A stretch of DNA of 64,000 bases from Streptococcus gordonii (GCF_001553855.1 NZ_LQWV01000034.1:1-64000), one strand, 5' to 3'; shown: positions 33,613 to 44,859, counted from the first letter of the stretch. The notes: generated by a model from the sequence alone, not told the origin. A program made the numbers and translations.

Positions 33613-35367
33613 ATGAAACGTTCGATGTATGCTGGACGTGTTCGCAAGGAGCACGTAGGTCAAGAAATCACTTTGAAAGGCTGGGTTGCTCGTAGACGAG
33701 ACTTGGGTGGCTTGATTTTCATTGATTTGCGAGACCGTGAAGGCATCATGCAGCTGGTTATCAATCCTGAGACTGTTTCAAAGGATGTGATGGAGACAGC
33801 AGAAAGTCTGCGCAGTGAGTTTGTCATCGAGGTGACAGGTCAAGTGGTAGCCAGAGAGCAGGCTAATGATAAATTGGCAACAGGTGCTGTAGAATTACAC
33901 GTGCAAAGCCTGGAGGTTCTAAACACCGCTAAAACAACTCCTTTTGAAATTAAAGACGGCATTGAAGCCAATGACGATACACGTTTGCGTTACCGCTACC
34001 TCGACCTTCGTCGTCCAGAGATGTTGGAAAATCTCAAACTTCGTGCTAAGGTGACCCATTCTATCCGCAACTACTTGGATGAGTTGGAATTTATCGATGT
34101 GGAGACACCTTTCCTTTCCAAGTCAACACCTGAAGGGGCACGCGATTATTTGGTGCCATCTCGTGTCAATAAAGGCCATTTCTACGCTCTTCCTCAAAGT
34201 CCACAAATTACTAAGCAATTGTTGATGAATGCTGGTTTTGATCGCTATTACCAAATCGTTAAATGTTTCCGTGACGAAGACTTGCGTGGCGATCGTCAGC
34301 CTGAGTTTACCCAGGTCGACTTGGAAACTTCCTTCCTTAGTGAGCAAGAAATCCAAGACATCACAGAGGGCTTGATTGCGCGCGTCATGAAGGAAACAAA
34401 AGGAATCGAAGTGACGCTTCCATTCCCTCGTATGAAGTACGATGATGCAATGGCCCTATATGGTTCTGACAAGCCAGATACTCGTTTTGACATGTTGCTT
34501 CAGGACCTGACAGAAGTGGTCAAAGGTGTAGACTTCAAAGTCTTTTCAGAAGCTCCGGCAGTAAAAGCAATCGTCGTCAAAGGCGCTGCAGACAACTATT
34601 CACGTAAAGACATCGACAAGATGACCGAAGTAGCCAAGCAGTATGGAGCTAAGGGCCTTGCTTGGGTTAAGGTTGTGGATGGAGAATTAAACGGACCAGT
34701 TGCTAAGTTCTTGACTAGCATCCAAGCAGACTTGATAACAGCGCTTGATCTTGAAGATAAGGATTTGGTTCTCTTTGTAGCAGATACGCTTGAAGTGGCG
34801 AATGCAACGCTTGGTGCCCTCCGTGGACGTATTGCTAAAGAGCTTGACTTGATTGATAACGATAAATTCAACTTCCTTTGGGTGGTTGACTGGCCAATGT
34901 TTGAATGGTCTGAAGAAGAAGATCGTTACATGAGCGCCCACCATCCATTTACCCTTCCTCAAGCGGAAACAGCTCACGAATTAGAAGGTGATTTGGCTAA
35001 GGTCCGCGCTATTGCTTATGATATCGTCTTAAACGGTTATGAGCTTGGTGGTGGTAGCCTTCGTATCAACCAAAAAGACCTTCAAGAACGCATGTTCAAG
35101 GCTCTTGGTTTCTCAGCTGAAGAAGCTAATGATCAATTTGGTTTCCTTCTTGAAGCCATGGACTATGGTTTCCCACCACATGGTGGTTTGGCTATCGGGC
35201 TTGATCGCTTCGTGATGCTCTTAGCAGGAGAAGAAAATATCCGTGAAGTCATTGCCTTTCCTAAGAACAACAAGGCGACTGACCCAATGACACAGGCTCC
35301 GAGCCCTGTGGCTGCAAAACAGTTAGATGAACTGAATTTACAAGTGGAAGTAAATGAAAAAGACTAA
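33613..35367 (+). CDS. aspS: aspartyl-tRNA synthetase
   Basis: A bacterial-type class IIb synthetase of 584 aa. It has an N-terminal OB fold ([17 protein letters not shown]), motif 2 [18 protein letters not shown], a bacterial GAD insertion (about 300-410) and motif 3 [12 protein letters not shown]. It begins after TTTGGAGAAAAAT. Its last 14 bases overlap the following membrane protein gene. Confidence 0.97.
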   Translation: MKRSMYAGRVRKEHVGQEITLKGWVARRRDLGGLIFIDLRDREGIMQLVINPETVSKDVMETAESLRSEFVIEVTGQVVAREQANDKLATGAVELHVQSLEVLNTAKTTPFEIKDGIEANDDTRLRYRYLDLRRPEMLENLKLRAKVTHSIRNYLDELEFIDVETPFLSKSTPEGARDYLVPSRVNKGHFYALPQSPQITKQLLMNAGFDRYYQIVKCFRDEDLRGDRQPEFTQVDLETSFLSEQEIQDITEGLIARVMKETKGIEVTLPFPRMKYDDAMALYGSDKPDTRFDMLLQDLTEVVKGVDFKVFSEAPAVKAIVVKGAADNYSRKDIDKMTEVAKQYGAKGLAWVKVVDGELNGPVAKFLTSIQADLITALDLEDKDLVLFVADTLEVANATLGALRGRIAKELDLIDNDKFNFLWVVDWPMFEWSEEEDRYMSAHHPFTLPQAETAHELEGDLAKVRAIAYDIVLNGYELGGGSLRINQKDLQERMFKALGFSAEEANDQFGFLLEAMDYGFPPHGGLAIGLDRFVMLLAGEENIREVIAFPKNNKATDPMTQAPSPVAAKQLDELNLQVEVNEKD

Positions 35368-36289
35368 GTTTTATAAGATCCTACGCTATAGGATTCGCCG
35401 ATTGGCCTATAATTTTCGGCTCTTGAAAGTACTACAGAGCATTTCTAAGGAAAAGTATGATGAGAAAATCTCGGCTTCGATTGTCTATGGTTTTCTCTCA
35501 GCTGTTGCTGTGAATTTCTTTTTTCAGCCTGGGCATGTTTATTCTAGTGGGGCAACAGGTCTAGCTCAGATTTTTTCTGCCTTGAGTGAGAGATTTATTG
35601 GGATGACAATTCCAGTTTCCCTTACCTTCTATTTAATCAACATTCCGCTGATGATTGTGGCTTGGTATCAAATTGGACATAAGTTTACGGTTTTCACCTT
35701 CATAACAGTCAGTATGAGTTCCTTTTTCATTCAGATCGTTCCAGAGGTAGTTTTAACACAGGACCCTATTATCAATGCTCTTTTTGGGGGCGTCGTGATG
35801 GGAACTGGTGTTGGCTTTGCTTTGAAAAATAATATTTCTAGTGGCGGAACGGATATTGTCAGTTTGACTGTTCGTAAGCGGACAGGCCGTAATGTCGGTA
35901 GTATTTCCTTCATGGTGAATGGGGTGATTATGCTGATTGCAGGTCTGACTTTTGGCTGGACCTATGCACTTTATTCGATGATTACCATCTTCGTATCCAG
36001 TCGGGTAACAGATGCTGTATTTACTAAGCAAAAGAAAATGCAGGCCATGATTATTACCAGTTGTCCAGATAAGGTTATTGAGAAAATCCACAACCGCTTG
36101 CATCGAGGAGCTACCATGATCAATGGTGCAGAAGGAACCTACAATCATCAGGAAAAGGCAATTCTGATCACAGTAATTACTCGGGCTGAGTACAATGAGT
36201 TTAAATACATTATACGTAAAACCGACCCGCAAGCCTTTGTCTCTGTTTCAGAGAACGTCCATATCTTAGGACGTTTTGTGGAGGAATAA
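35354..36289 (+). CDS. YitT-family (DUF161/DUF2179) membrane protein
   Basis: This 311-aa protein has about five to six membrane helices (about 45-215) with the family stretch [27 protein letters not shown], followed by a cytoplasmic DUF2179 domain (about 225-305). The function is unknown for most members. It starts inside the end of aspS (14-base overlap), so it is translationally coupled to it, and is followed by a strong terminator. Confidence 0.88.
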   Translation: MKKTKFYKILRYRIRRLAYNFRLLKVLQSISKEKYDEKISASIVYGFLSAVAVNFFFQPGHVYSSGATGLAQIFSALSERFIGMTIPVSLTFYLINIPLMIVAWYQIGHKFTVFTFITVSMSSFFIQIVPEVVLTQDPIINALFGGVVMGTGVGFALKNNISSGGTDIVSLTVRKRTGRNVGSISFMVNGVIMLIAGLTFGWTYALYSMITIFVSSRVTDAVFTKQKKMQAMIITSCPDKVIEKIHNRLHRGATMINGAEGTYNHQEKAILITVITRAEYNEFKYIIRKTDPQAFVSVSENVHILGRFVEE

Positions 36290-36317
36290 ACAAGTAATTG
36301 TTGCTTGGATATAACAT

Positions 36318-36352
36318 AACAAATGCACCTTTTTAGGAGGTGCATTTGTTTT
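36318..36352 (+). terminator. terminator of aspS-yitT
   Basis: The stem ACAAATGCACCT/AGGTGCATTTGT with a short loop is followed by TTTTAC. Confidence 0.85.
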
Positions 36353-36484
36353 ACAAATAAAAATAAGACGAATGAAGCAGTCGATTATTCTATGGTCGCC
36401 CTTTGATGATATTGTTAGAAAATGCTGTGTTAAAAATGCTAAATTAAGCTGGATCAGTTAGAATACGGCTAGTTGAACAAATTA

Positions 36485-36514
36485 AAAATGCGCTCTTTAG
36501 AGCGCATTTTTAGC
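36485..36514 (-). terminator. terminator of argS
   Basis: A perfect stem AAAAATGCGCTC/GAGCGCATTTTT with a four-base loop. It functions on the minus strand. Confidence 0.85.
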
Positions 36515-36517
36515 TTC

Positions 36518-38206
36518 TTACATTTTTTCTGGAGCATCAACACCAAGTAGGCGGAGAGCTTCTTTTAGGACTACGGCAGTAGAGTAGCTGAGGGCCAAAC
36601 GGCTATCGCGTTCTGGGCTTTCGTCCAAGATCCGTGTGTGTGCATAGTATTTGTTGAAGGCTTGAGCCAAGCTAATAGCATACTTAGCGATCAATGATGG
36701 CTCATAGTTATCTGCAGCACGTTTTACAACACGGCTGAAGTCTTGAAGGAGCTTGATGATTTCCCAGCTTTCAGCATCGTTTAGACGGTAGTCAGCATTT
36801 GCATCAGGTGTGAAGTCTGCCTTACGAAGGATAGATTGAATACGAGCATAAGCGTATTGGATATAAGGTCCTGTTTCTCCTTCAAAGGATACCATGGCTT
36901 CCAAGTCAAAGTCATACCCATTGCGACGGTCTGTCTTCAAATCGTAGAATTTAACCGCACCGACACCAACTGCATGAGCAACAGCTTCTTTGTTTTCAAG
37001 TTCTGGATTCTTGTCTTCAATTTGAGATTTTGCACGGCTGATCGCTTCTTGCAAGGTTGGCTCAAGAAGAATGATATTTCCTTTACGTGTAGACAGTTTT
37101 TGGCGGTTCTTAGTAACGAGACCGAAATCTACGTGAGTCATATCATCGCTCCAGTCAAATCCCATCTTCTTAAGTACAGCTTTGAGCTGGCGGAAGTGGT
37201 TAGACTGTTCTTGTCCTACGACATAGATACTTTTGACGAAGTTGTAGGTACGAGCCCGGTACATGGCAGTTGCAATATCACGAGTGATGTAAAGCGTAGC
37301 TCCGTCAGATTTTTTGATCATAGCTGGAGGAAGGTTGACATCATCAAGATTGACAATGCTAGCACCTTTTGATTCTTCCAAAAGGCCTTTTTCTTCAAGG
37401 ATTTTAATTCCTTCATCCATCTTGTCGTTGTAGAAGGCTTCCCCGTTTAAGCTGTCAAACTCAACCCCGAGAAGTTCATAGATACGGTTGAATTCCACCA
37501 AGCTTTCGTCACGGAACCATTGCCAAAGTTCAGTTGCTTCTGGATCACCATCTTCTAGCTTTTTAAACCACAAGCGTCCTTCGTCATCCAAGGCGGGGTC
37601 GTTTTCGATTTCGGCATTGATACGGACATAGAGTTGTAGCAGTTCGTCAATAGGATTTGCTTCGACAGCTTCCTTGCTTCCCCATTTTTTATAAGCGACC
37701 ATGAGGAGACCGAATTGTTTACCCCAGTCACCCAAGTGGTTGATTTTGATGGTATTGTAGCCCATTTTGCGGAAGATGTTAGAAAGAGCATCTCCGATAA
37801 CGGTAGAGCGTAAGTGACCAACTGAGAATGGCTTGGCGATGTTTGGACTTGAAAGGTCGATAGTAACATTTTCGCCCTTGCCTTCATTTTGTTGTCCGTA
37901 GTCAGCCCCTTCTTTAACTACGTCTTTAATAACTTGACCAGAAATCTCAGCTTTGTTTAAGAAAAAGTTGACATATGGTCCAGTTGCAACAACCTTGTCA
38001 AAGTGAGTTGTGTCAATCTTTTCGACAATATCAGCTGCAATAGCTTGAGGAGCCTTGCGTTCTACTTTGGCCAATGAGAAAGCAGGAAAGGCGATATCTC
38101 CTAAATCAGAACTTTTTGGCTGTTCGAGTAAATTTAAAATAGCGTCTTGGTCCAGGCTGTCAATCACCTTGGCCAATTCGCTGGCAATGATTTGTTTATT
38201 ATCCAT
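36518..38206 (-). CDS. argS: arginyl-tRNA synthetase
   Basis: A class I synthetase of 562 aa. The HIGH-equivalent is in [16 protein letters not shown] (about 120-135), the KMSKS region is replaced by LSTRKGN as in many ArgRS, and a DALR anticodon domain closes the C-terminus ([12 protein letters not shown]). It has a GGAGC site before the ATG. It is divergent from argR, the arginine repressor, so the 128 bases between may serve both. Confidence 0.97.
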   Translation of the reverse strand: MDNKQIIASELAKVIDSLDQDAILNLLEQPKSSDLGDIAFPAFSLAKVERKAPQAIAADIVEKIDTTHFDKVVATGPYVNFFLNKAEISGQVIKDVVKEGADYGQQNEGKGENVTIDLSSPNIAKPFSVGHLRSTVIGDALSNIFRKMGYNTIKINHLGDWGKQFGLLMVAYKKWGSKEAVEANPIDELLQLYVRINAEIENDPALDDEGRLWFKKLEDGDPEATELWQWFRDESLVEFNRIYELLGVEFDSLNGEAFYNDKMDEGIKILEEKGLLEESKGASIVNLDDVNLPPAMIKKSDGATLYITRDIATAMYRARTYNFVKSIYVVGQEQSNHFRQLKAVLKKMGFDWSDDMTHVDFGLVTKNRQKLSTRKGNIILLEPTLQEAISRAKSQIEDKNPELENKEAVAHAVGVGAVKFYDLKTDRRNGYDFDLEAMVSFEGETGPYIQYAYARIQSILRKADFTPDANADYRLNDAESWEIIKLLQDFSRVVKRAADNYEPSLIAKYAISLAQAFNKYYAHTRILDESPERDSRLALSYSTAVVLKEALRLLGVDAPEKM

Positions 38207-38292
38207 AGGTGCTCCTTTGAGTCTTTTAATATTACTATTTTATCACATTTTTAAAGGAATCTTCAAATTTTTTGGGTATCATAACAATTTTT

Positions 38293-38318
38293 TGGTATAA
38301 TTTAGAGTATAAATATAC
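38293..38318 (+). promoter_or_regulatory. argR promoter with ARG-box-like palindrome
   Basis: An extended -10 TGG-TATAAT (TATAAT 38296-38301) is followed by the palindrome GTATA-AA-TATAC (38307-38318) at the expected transcript start. It resembles half of an ARG box and suggests autoregulation; the match is modest. Confidence 0.4.
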
Positions 38319-38334
38319 AACTACCGAGGGGAAA

Positions 38335-38772
38335 ATGAAAAAGAAGAAACGTCATGACTTAATCAAGAAAATGATTAAAGAGGAGAAGTTAGGGACACAA
38401 AAGGATATCCAGACTCGTCTGGAAGAAGAGGGTATTTATGTAACTCAGACGACTTTATCCCGCGATTTGCGAGAAATTGGTCTAATTAAAGTCAAGAAAA
38501 ACGGCCAGCTCTATTATGTTTTAGCGCAAGAAACGGCTCGAATTGATTTGACTGAGGTTTTGTCTTACCATCTTAGAGGGGTAGCCCGTGCGGAATTTAC
38601 CTTGGTTTTGCATACACGCTTGGGAGAAGCTGCAGTGCTGGCTAACATCATTGATGAGAATAGGGATGAGAGGATTTTAGGTTCCTTAGCAGGTGCCGAT
38701 ACACTCCTATTAATTTGCCGTAATCAGGATACTGCCAAAGAAATCGAAGAGCAGATTTTGGCAAAGATGTAA
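38335..38772 (+). CDS. argR: arginine repressor ArgR
   Basis: This 145-aa regulator has an N-terminal winged HTH (KRHDLIKKMIKEEKLGTQKDIQTRL...TQTTLSRDLREIGLIKV, about 5-60) and a C-terminal hexamerisation/arginine-binding domain ending AGADTLLLICRNQDTAKEI. It controls arginine synthesis or deiminase genes. The ATG at 38335 follows GAGGGGA. It sits immediately upstream of mutS, a gene order known in streptococci. Confidence 0.94.
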   Translation: MKKKKRHDLIKKMIKEEKLGTQKDIQTRLEEEGIYVTQTTLSRDLREIGLIKVKKNGQLYYVLAQETARIDLTEVLSYHLRGVARAEFTLVLHTRLGEAAVLANIIDENRDERILGSLAGADTLLLICRNQDTAKEIEEQILAKM

Positions 38773-38789
38773 ATTGAAGAATGAAATAG

Positions 38790-38819
38790 GGCTGAGACAA
38801 AAGTTTCAACCTTTTTCTA
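38790..38819 (+). terminator. terminator of argR
   Basis: GGCTGAGAC/GTTTCAACC with an AAAA loop (one mismatch, one G-U) is followed by TTTTTCT. The GGGCTGAGACAAAAGTTTC form is common in streptococcal intergenic DNA. The mutS extended -10 (TGG-TAAAAT, 38827-38832) follows. Confidence 0.65.
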
Positions 38820-38950
38820 TTTATGGTAAAATCAGGTAAGATGATTCTTGGGTAACCATTAGAGTTCATGGTATAGCAAAAAGTGCTCAGGATTGAAGGG
38901 ACTAGAGAGTTGGAGCCTACAGGCCTAACTTGTCAACGAGAGAGGAAACT

Positions 38951-41494
38951 ATGGCAACAGAAAAAATATCGCCAGGTATGCAGCAGTACTTGGATATTAA
39001 AAAAGACTATCAGGACGCCTTCCTGCTGTTTCGTATGGGTGATTTCTATGAGTTGTTTTACGAGGATGCTGTTAATGCGGCACAGATTCTCGAGATTGCC
39101 CTGACTAGCCGTAATAAGAATTCAGAAAATCCCATTCCAATGGCGGGTGTACCTTATCACTCTGCCCAGCAATATATTGATGTTTTGATTGAGTCTGGTT
39201 ATAAGGTTGCCATTGCAGAGCAGATGGAAGATCCTAAACAGGCCGTGGGGGTGGTCAAACGCGAGGTGGTCCAGGTTATTACGCCGGGTACGGTAGTGGA
39301 TTCTAGTAAGCCAGCCGGAGAAAATAACTTTTTGGTTGCTTTGGATAGGCAGGAGCAAGCTTATGGCTTGGCCTATATGGATCTGGCTACGGGAGAATTT
39401 CAGGTGACCAGTCTATCAGATTTTGACCAAGCTTGTGGAGAAATTCGAAATCTCCGAGCTCGGGAAGTAGTCGTAGGTTATTGCTTGTCAGAAGATGAGC
39501 AGCAGGTTTTGTCAAAACAAATGAATCTACTCCTGTCAGAAGTCGAGGAAGCAATGGAGGACGTTCAGCTCTTAGGAGATGAGTTGTCATCTTTAGAAAA
39601 GCAGACGGCAGGGAAGCTTCTGGCTTATGTTTTTCAGACGCAGATGCGGGAGCTCAGCCATCTCAAAAAGGTCCATCATTATGAGATAAAAGATTTTCTT
39701 CAGATGGACTATGCGACAAAGACCAGTCTGGACTTGACTGAAAATGCCCGGACGGGCAAGAAGCATGGTAGTCTTTTTTGGCTCATGGATGAAACAAAAA
39801 CAGCCATGGGAGGACGCTTGCTTCGTTCTTGGATCCAGCATCCCTTGATTGATAAGGGACGAATCATCAAGCGTCAAGATGTCGTTCAGGTCTTTCTGGA
39901 TTATTTCTTTGAGCGGAGTGATTTGGCAGATAGTCTCAAGGGCGTCTATGATATTGAACGCCTGGTAAGTCGTGTGTCATTTGGCAAGACCAATCCCAAG
40001 GACCTCCTGCAATTGTCTTCTACTTTGAGCCATGTTCCTCAGATTCGGTCAATTTTAGAAACGATTGAAAGTCCAGCTCTGGAGAGTTTGGTGGCAAGGC
40101 TAGATGCGATTCCTGAGCTGGAAAATCTAATCAGCTCTGCTATTGACCCAGATGCTCCACAAGTAATTACTGAGGGCAATATCATTCGAACTGGTTTTGA
40201 CGAGACTTTGGACCAGTACCGTTTGGTCATGAGAGAGGGGACTAGCTGGATTGCGGACATTGAAGCCAAGGAGCGAGAGGCAAGTGGTATTACTAATCTG
40301 AAAATTGATTATAACAAGAAGGATGGTTACTATTTCCATGTCACCAATTCTCAACTAGGCAATGTCCCTAGCCATTTTTTCCGGAAAGCAACCTTGAAAA
40401 ATTCTGAGCGTTTTGGTACGGAAGAGCTGGCGCGCATTGAAGGCGAGATGTTGGAGGCGCGTGAGAAGTCTGCTAATCTGGAATATGAGATCTTCATGCG
40501 CATTCGTGAAGAGGTCGGAAAATATATTCAACGGCTACAAGCCTTAGCTCAAACCCTAGCTACGGTCGATGTTTTACAGAGCTTTGCGGTTGTGGCTGAA
40601 AGTCAACACTTAGTCCGTCCAAGCTTTACAAGCAGTCGTAGTTTGCAGATTAAAAAAGGCCGTCATGCGGTTGTCGAAAAAGTCATGGGAGCCCAAAGCT
40701 ACATCCCAAATAGTATCGAGCTGGATCAAGGAACAGATATTCAGCTGATTACCGGACCAAATATGAGCGGGAAGTCAACCTACATGCGACAGCTAGCAAT
40801 GATTGTCATCATGGCTCAAATGGGATCGTATGTACCAGCGGAAGTCGCCAGTCTTCCGATTTTCGATGCTATCTTTACACGAATAGGTGCGGCGGATGAT
40901 TTAGTTTCTGGTCAATCGACCTTTATGGTGGAAATGATGGAGGCCAATCGGGCCATTCGACAAGCAAGTGACCACTCTTTGATCCTTTTTGATGAACTGG
41001 GACGGGGGACTGCGACTTATGATGGGATGGCTCTGGCGCAAGCAATTATTGAGTATATTCATGATCGTACCAAGGCCAAGACTCTTTTTGCAACCCATTA
41101 TCATGAGTTGACAGACCTGTCAAGTAGCTTGACACGATTAGAAAACGTCCATGTGGCAACTCTAGAGAAAGATGGCCAAGTGACATTTTTGCATAAGATT
41201 GAAGCAGGACCTGCTGACAAGTCCTATGGGATTCATGTTGCAAAAATTGCTGGCTTACCTACGGATTTGTTAAGGCGAGCAGATGCGATTTTGACAGATT
41301 TGGAAAATCAAGAGAAAAGAGAGACTTCTCTTTCAGTGTCCAGAATGGACTCCCAAAAGGTGTCTGAGCAGATGTCACTTTTTGAAGAAGAAACGGAACA
41401 TCCAGCCCTGGCTGAACTCCGAGACTTGGACATCTACAATATGACTCCCCTGGAAGTCATGGCGGCGGTAGCCGAGTTGAAGAAGAAGTTGTAA
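38951..41494 (+). CDS. mutS: DNA mismatch-repair ATPase MutS (HexA)
   Basis: MutS recognises mismatches and recruits MutL. The 847-aa protein has the mismatch-contact motif [10 protein letters not shown] at about 28-37, a connector/lever/clamp region, and a C-terminal ATPase with Walker [10 protein letters not shown] near 600, then [13 protein letters not shown] and ATHYHEL. The ATG at 38951 ([14 protein letters not shown]) is preferred over a TTG at 38930, by analogy with pneumococcal HexA and its AGAGGAAA site. mutL lies 3.4 kb downstream, separated by two inserted modules. Confidence 0.97.
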   Translation: MATEKISPGMQQYLDIKKDYQDAFLLFRMGDFYELFYEDAVNAAQILEIALTSRNKNSENPIPMAGVPYHSAQQYIDVLIESGYKVAIAEQMEDPKQAVGVVKREVVQVITPGTVVDSSKPAGENNFLVALDRQEQAYGLAYMDLATGEFQVTSLSDFDQACGEIRNLRAREVVVGYCLSEDEQQVLSKQMNLLLSEVEEAMEDVQLLGDELSSLEKQTAGKLLAYVFQTQMRELSHLKKVHHYEIKDFLQMDYATKTSLDLTENARTGKKHGSLFWLMDETKTAMGGRLLRSWIQHPLIDKGRIIKRQDVVQVFLDYFFERSDLADSLKGVYDIERLVSRVSFGKTNPKDLLQLSSTLSHVPQIRSILETIESPALESLVARLDAIPELENLISSAIDPDAPQVITEGNIIRTGFDETLDQYRLVMREGTSWIADIEAKEREASGITNLKIDYNKKDGYYFHVTNSQLGNVPSHFFRKATLKNSERFGTEELARIEGEMLEAREKSANLEYEIFMRIREEVGKYIQRLQALAQTLATVDVLQSFAVVAESQHLVRPSFTSSRSLQIKKGRHAVVEKVMGAQSYIPNSIELDQGTDIQLITGPNMSGKSTYMRQLAMIVIMAQMGSYVPAEVASLPIFDAIFTRIGAADDLVSGQSTFMVEMMEANRAIRQASDHSLILFDELGRGTATYDGMALAQAIIEYIHDRTKAKTLFATHYHELTDLSSSLTRLENVHVATLEKDGQVTFLHKIEAGPADKSYGIHVAKIAGLPTDLLRRADAILTDLENQEKRETSLSVSRMDSQKVSEQMSLFEEETEHPALAELRDLDIYNMTPLEVMAAVAELKKKL

Positions 41495-41500
41495 AAAATA

Positions 41501-41531
41501 AGAGCTTGATACTTAATCAAGCTCTTTTTTA
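41501..41531 (+). terminator. terminator of mutS
   Basis: AGAGCTTGAT/ATCAAGCTCT with a short loop is followed by TTTTTTAG. Confidence 0.85.
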
Positions 41532-41581
41532 GTACTCTTGTTGTAGGCGCTTAGAACCTTTTGAAGAAGCAGTAATTAGGA

Positions 41582-41610
41582 TTTACAGGGTAACAAAAAA
41601 GCAGTATAAT
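41582..41610 (+). promoter_or_regulatory. promoter of the zinc-ribbon/SPFH pair
   Basis: TTTACA (41582-41587), 17 bases and TATAAT (41605-41610). The transcript should start near 41617, which rules out the in-frame ATG at 41611 as the start of the next gene. Confidence 0.75.
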
Positions 41611-41667
41611 ATGGAGTATACGACCATAGATTTATTGGTGTTAAATGGGAGAATGGAGAAAAAGAAA

Positions 41668-42384
41668 ATGGGATTTTGTACAAATTGTGGCCAAGCATTT
41701 GCTGAAGGTGCACATTTTTGTAGTAACTGCGGTACAGCTAAGGGAGAAACTGATACATCGCAACGAAAAACAGTATATGATGGTGAACTATATAAATGTC
41801 CGAATTGTGCTGAGAGATTAGATTCCTTTATGTCCTTTTGTCCAACTTGTGGATATGAGTTGAGAGGGGCAAGGACACAGAGTAGAGTTGAGGAGTTAGC
41901 GAATAAATTAGAGCAGACTGAGAACGTAGAACAAAAGATTGGAATCATTCGAAATTTTTATATTCCAAATACGAAAGAGGATATTTATGAGTTTGTTATC
42001 CTTGCAACCTCAAATATGAATTCGTATGATTATGATTATGAAGCTTGGAAGACAAAATTAGAACAAGCATATCAGAAAGCGACACTTTCCTTCGGAAACA
42101 CAAAGGAATTTCAATATATCAGTCAGCTATACAGTCAGGCTCAAAAACATAAAATGCTGAAATCCTTTATGAGAACTATAAAAAGTTCGGCTATACTGCA
42201 ATTTGTGTTATCGTTTGGAATGGGGATTACTTTGGTTGGGGTTGCTTCAACGATAGAAAGAGAAGTGGATTCCAGCAATTGGTTCGGATCTATTATGGTA
42301 ATTATAGGAGGATTCTTTTCACTAGTCGGAGTACTATTGTTTTTATTTTCTTTTCTAATCATTTTTTTGAAGAAAAGAAAATAA
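41668..42384 (+). CDS. zinc-ribbon membrane protein
   Basis: This 238-aa protein opens with two zinc ribbons: CTNC...CSNC at about 4-23 and CPNC...CPTC at about 44-63. A helical middle follows, and two membrane helices at the C-terminus (about 175-200 and 208-234), with a KKRK tail. The layout recalls Bacillus YdjG, a membrane zinc-ribbon protein encoded beside the SPFH protein YdjI and a PspA homologue. The next gene here is an SPFH protein, so a membrane-stress role is inferred; no PspA gene is present nearby. Confidence 0.7.
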   Translation: MGFCTNCGQAFAEGAHFCSNCGTAKGETDTSQRKTVYDGELYKCPNCAERLDSFMSFCPTCGYELRGARTQSRVEELANKLEQTENVEQKIGIIRNFYIPNTKEDIYEFVILATSNMNSYDYDYEAWKTKLEQAYQKATLSFGNTKEFQYISQLYSQAQKHKMLKSFMRTIKSSAILQFVLSFGMGITLVGVASTIEREVDSSNWFGSIMVIIGGFFSLVGVLLFLFSFLIIFLKKRK

Positions 42385-42427
42385 ATGATTGGTATATTTT
42401 ACTCTTGAGAAGATGAAGGAGAGAAGT

Positions 42428-43735
42428 ATGAACTTATTTAGCAGAAACAAAACAGGCGGCTTCATGGATGAAATCCGTTGTGATGAAGTGTCCTATTTGA
42501 TATGGAAGTGGCATCCTGCGGGAGTAGAGCAGGGAACAGGCGATAGAGAAAATGCCATTCGTTGGGGGTCATCCTTGCGGGTCAAAGACGGAGAGGTTGC
42601 CGTCTTTGTCTATAAACAAAAAGATGGGACACTACAGGACTTTATTGTAGGTCCGTATGATCAGACTATTAAGACTTCTAACTTTCCTGTACTAGCAAGC
42701 ATAGTAGGTCTGGCTTATGAAGGTGGCACACCATTTCCAGCAGAAGTCTATTTCATCAATCTTGCGCAAATTATTCAAGTCAAGTTTGCAGTACCGTTTT
42801 TTGATGTCTATGATCCAAGGTTTTTAGACTTTAGTGTTCCTGTTGCGGTTCGTGGTACGATTAATTTTAAAATTACTGATTATAAAGAATTTATTAAGTT
42901 ACACAGGTTGAATACTTTTAATCTTGATGATTTTCAAAAGCAGATTCGGGATGCTGTAGCCCGATATGCTAAACATATTGTAACCAATGCTCCTACAGAG
43001 AATAACATTCCTGTCATTAATCTTGAAAGCAAAATTTCACAAATTAATGAAGCTCTTGAACATGATGTCATGGAAAGATTAAAGGAGAATTTTGGTGTCA
43101 CTGTTTCAAGTCTTGATATAGCTGCAATAGAGATAGATAAATCAAGTCAAGGCTATCAACAGCTTATGTTGGTTACCAAGGATGTTACCACAGCTAAAAT
43201 ACAAGCTGAAACTACTGACTATGTTGAACGGATACGTATCCAACGTGAAGAAGGACAATATGCGCAACATAAGCAAACACAATCTGCAAACCTAGGTGCA
43301 TTTCAAGTTGAAAAGCAGTCCGAAGTTGGTATTGCTGGCGCTGATGCATTGGGGCAAATGGGCGCTAATGGTTCGGGAACAGTTTCTCTGGGAGGCGATT
43401 CAGGCTTCAACCCCGCTGCTATGATGGCAGGAATGGCAGTAGGAGGTGCTGTAGGCCAAAATATTGCTGGAGCTATGAATAATATGATGTCAGGCAACTC
43501 CCAACAACAGTCAGTGGTTTCGCCTCCTCCGATTCCAACAACTGCTTACCATATTGCTGACAATGGACAAGCATCTGGACCTTATGATAGAAATACCCTA
43601 ACACAAATGTCTCTATCAGGGCAATTCCTCCCTTCGACCTTAGTCTGGAAACCAGGAATGGCAGAATGGATGAGAGCAGATACAGTTGATGATTTGAAAG
43701 AGCTGTTTATGCCTCCAATTCCGCCAGTAGAATAA
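42428..43735 (+). CDS. SPFH (YdjI-like) protein with C-terminal GYF_2 domain
   Basis: This 435-aa protein has an N-terminal YdjI-type SPFH domain (about 10-260; 'EIRCDEVSYLIWKWHP' start), a Gly/Ala/Met-rich hydrophobic stretch at about 305-360, and a GYF_2 domain at about 375-425 (YHIADNGQASGPYD...LVWKPGMAEW). YdjI-like proteins scaffold membranes and recruit partners; GYF_2 is a peptide-binding module. The ATG at 42428 follows AAGGAGAG. It is cotranscribed with the zinc-ribbon protein. Confidence 0.8.
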   Translation: MNLFSRNKTGGFMDEIRCDEVSYLIWKWHPAGVEQGTGDRENAIRWGSSLRVKDGEVAVFVYKQKDGTLQDFIVGPYDQTIKTSNFPVLASIVGLAYEGGTPFPAEVYFINLAQIIQVKFAVPFFDVYDPRFLDFSVPVAVRGTINFKITDYKEFIKLHRLNTFNLDDFQKQIRDAVARYAKHIVTNAPTENNIPVINLESKISQINEALEHDVMERLKENFGVTVSSLDIAAIEIDKSSQGYQQLMLVTKDVTTAKIQAETTDYVERIRIQREEGQYAQHKQTQSANLGAFQVEKQSEVGIAGADALGQMGANGSGTVSLGGDSGFNPAAMMAGMAVGGAVGQNIAGAMNNMMSGNSQQQSVVSPPPIPTTAYHIADNGQASGPYDRNTLTQMSLSGQFLPSTLVWKPGMAEWMRADTVDDLKELFMPPIPPVE

Positions 43736-43764
43736 AAACAGTTCAAATTTGAACTGTTTTTTGT
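43736..43764. terminator. terminator between the SPFH and DUF3021 genes
   Basis: A perfect AAAACAGTTCAAA/TTTGAACTGTTTT palindrome followed by TTG; usable in both directions. Confidence 0.8.
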
Positions 43765-43767
43765 TTC

Positions 43768-44238
43768 TCATGATTTGTTAGACAAGTCGCTATTGATTTT
43801 TTGAATTTTACGGTAGGTGTGGCAGTAGATAGCGCCTGAAATAAGCAGATAAATGAGAGTGAATTCCCCGACGGCGGTCAGTGTCAGGCTAAGTATTTTT
43901 TCTCTTGGGAAAAATCCAGCTAGGTTGGCCAAAAGTGCAAAGGTCAGAATCATCACGCCATAGTGGCTGACGACGGAGCGCAGGATGCTCCAGTCTCTTT
44001 GGAAGAAGTTTCCACTCCATCTGAAAATAACTCCCATGACAAACCAGATAAACAGGCAGTAGAGCATGATGAGGGAAACATGGACATGCTGGCTCAAAAA
44101 GAAGTGGCCAATAGGAGAGCGAGGGTGAAGCGGTAGATAAGCTGGATTGTAAAAATAAGAAACAACTATGGAGAAGAAGAGACCAATGAAAATCCCTCCA
44201 ATCCCTCCGAAAAAGAGTTCTTTAAGACGAGTTTTCAT
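43768..44238 (-). CDS. DUF3021-type membrane protein
   Basis: This 156-aa protein has four membrane helices (about 10-30, 50-72, 87-108 and 118-140) and a basic tail. DUF3021 proteins are regularly encoded directly after LytTR DNA-binding proteins and are thought to restrain them. It overlaps the LytTR gene by 4 bases. Confidence 0.8.
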   Translation of the reverse strand: MKTRLKELFFGGIGGIFIGLFFSIVVSYFYNPAYLPLHPRSPIGHFFLSQHVHVSLIMLYCLFIWFVMGVIFRWSGNFFQRDWSILRSVVSHYGVMILTFALLANLAGFFPREKILSLTLTAVGEFTLIYLLISGAIYCHTYRKIQKINSDLSNKS

Positions 44239-44675
44239 AATTGCAACCTTTCTTTGATAGATTTGAGATAACGGCGGGACGAGTATGTCTGATCACCGTT
44301 TTTCAGAAATATTTGAATCAGACCATTTGGAGTCAGCTTGAGGTGGTTAATTTGTCGGCTGTTGAGAATCTCCGACTGAGAAATCTGCAGAAAATAGTCC
44401 GGCAGGACCTGTAGCAACTGATAAAGAGCTTGTTGAGCTCGATAGCTGTCTTTTGCCGTTCGGACCCGGACCTGACGATTTTCTGTATAGATTCGGTGGA
44501 TTTCCTTAGCGTCCAGCAGATAGATGTTGTCTTCTTTCTTGACATGAATCTTTTCCTCCTTGCCTAGATGTTGAGCAAAGTGGACCAATTCCTGAATGCT
44601 TTCTGTCATGAGGCGAGCCTCAATGCTGACGGAGTCTTCGGTGACTTGAGAATCGATTCTTAGCTTAACTTTCAT
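44235..44675 (-). CDS. LytTR-family transcription regulator
   Basis: This 146-aa protein lacks a receiver domain and has a C-terminal LytTR DNA-binding domain at about 45-140 (DNIYLLDAKEIHRIYTENRQVRVRT, FLQISQSEILNSRQINHLKLTPNG). Paired with a downstream membrane inhibitor it fits the streptococcal LytTR regulatory system (LRS) plan, in which released regulator activates its own operon and competence or bacteriocin genes. It has a GGAGGAAG site. Confidence 0.85.
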   Translation of the reverse strand: MKVKLRIDSQVTEDSVSIEARLMTESIQELVHFAQHLGKEEKIHVKKEDNIYLLDAKEIHRIYTENRQVRVRTAKDSYRAQQALYQLLQVLPDYFLQISQSEILNSRQINHLKLTPNGLIQIFLKNGDQTYSSRRYLKSIKERLQL

Positions 44676-44859
44676 AACTTCCTCCTTTCACCTTTATTAA
44701 ACCGCAACTTGGCAGCGAAAACAAGCCCTTTTGACCATGTGGCAGCTATTTGTGTCTATCTGGTTTGTCTTGTGAGCAGAGTGGTTGAGAAAAGGCTGCC
44801 TTCTGATAGAAAGAGCCCAATGTGTTATAATAGATAGCAGAACAAATACGGAGAAAATG

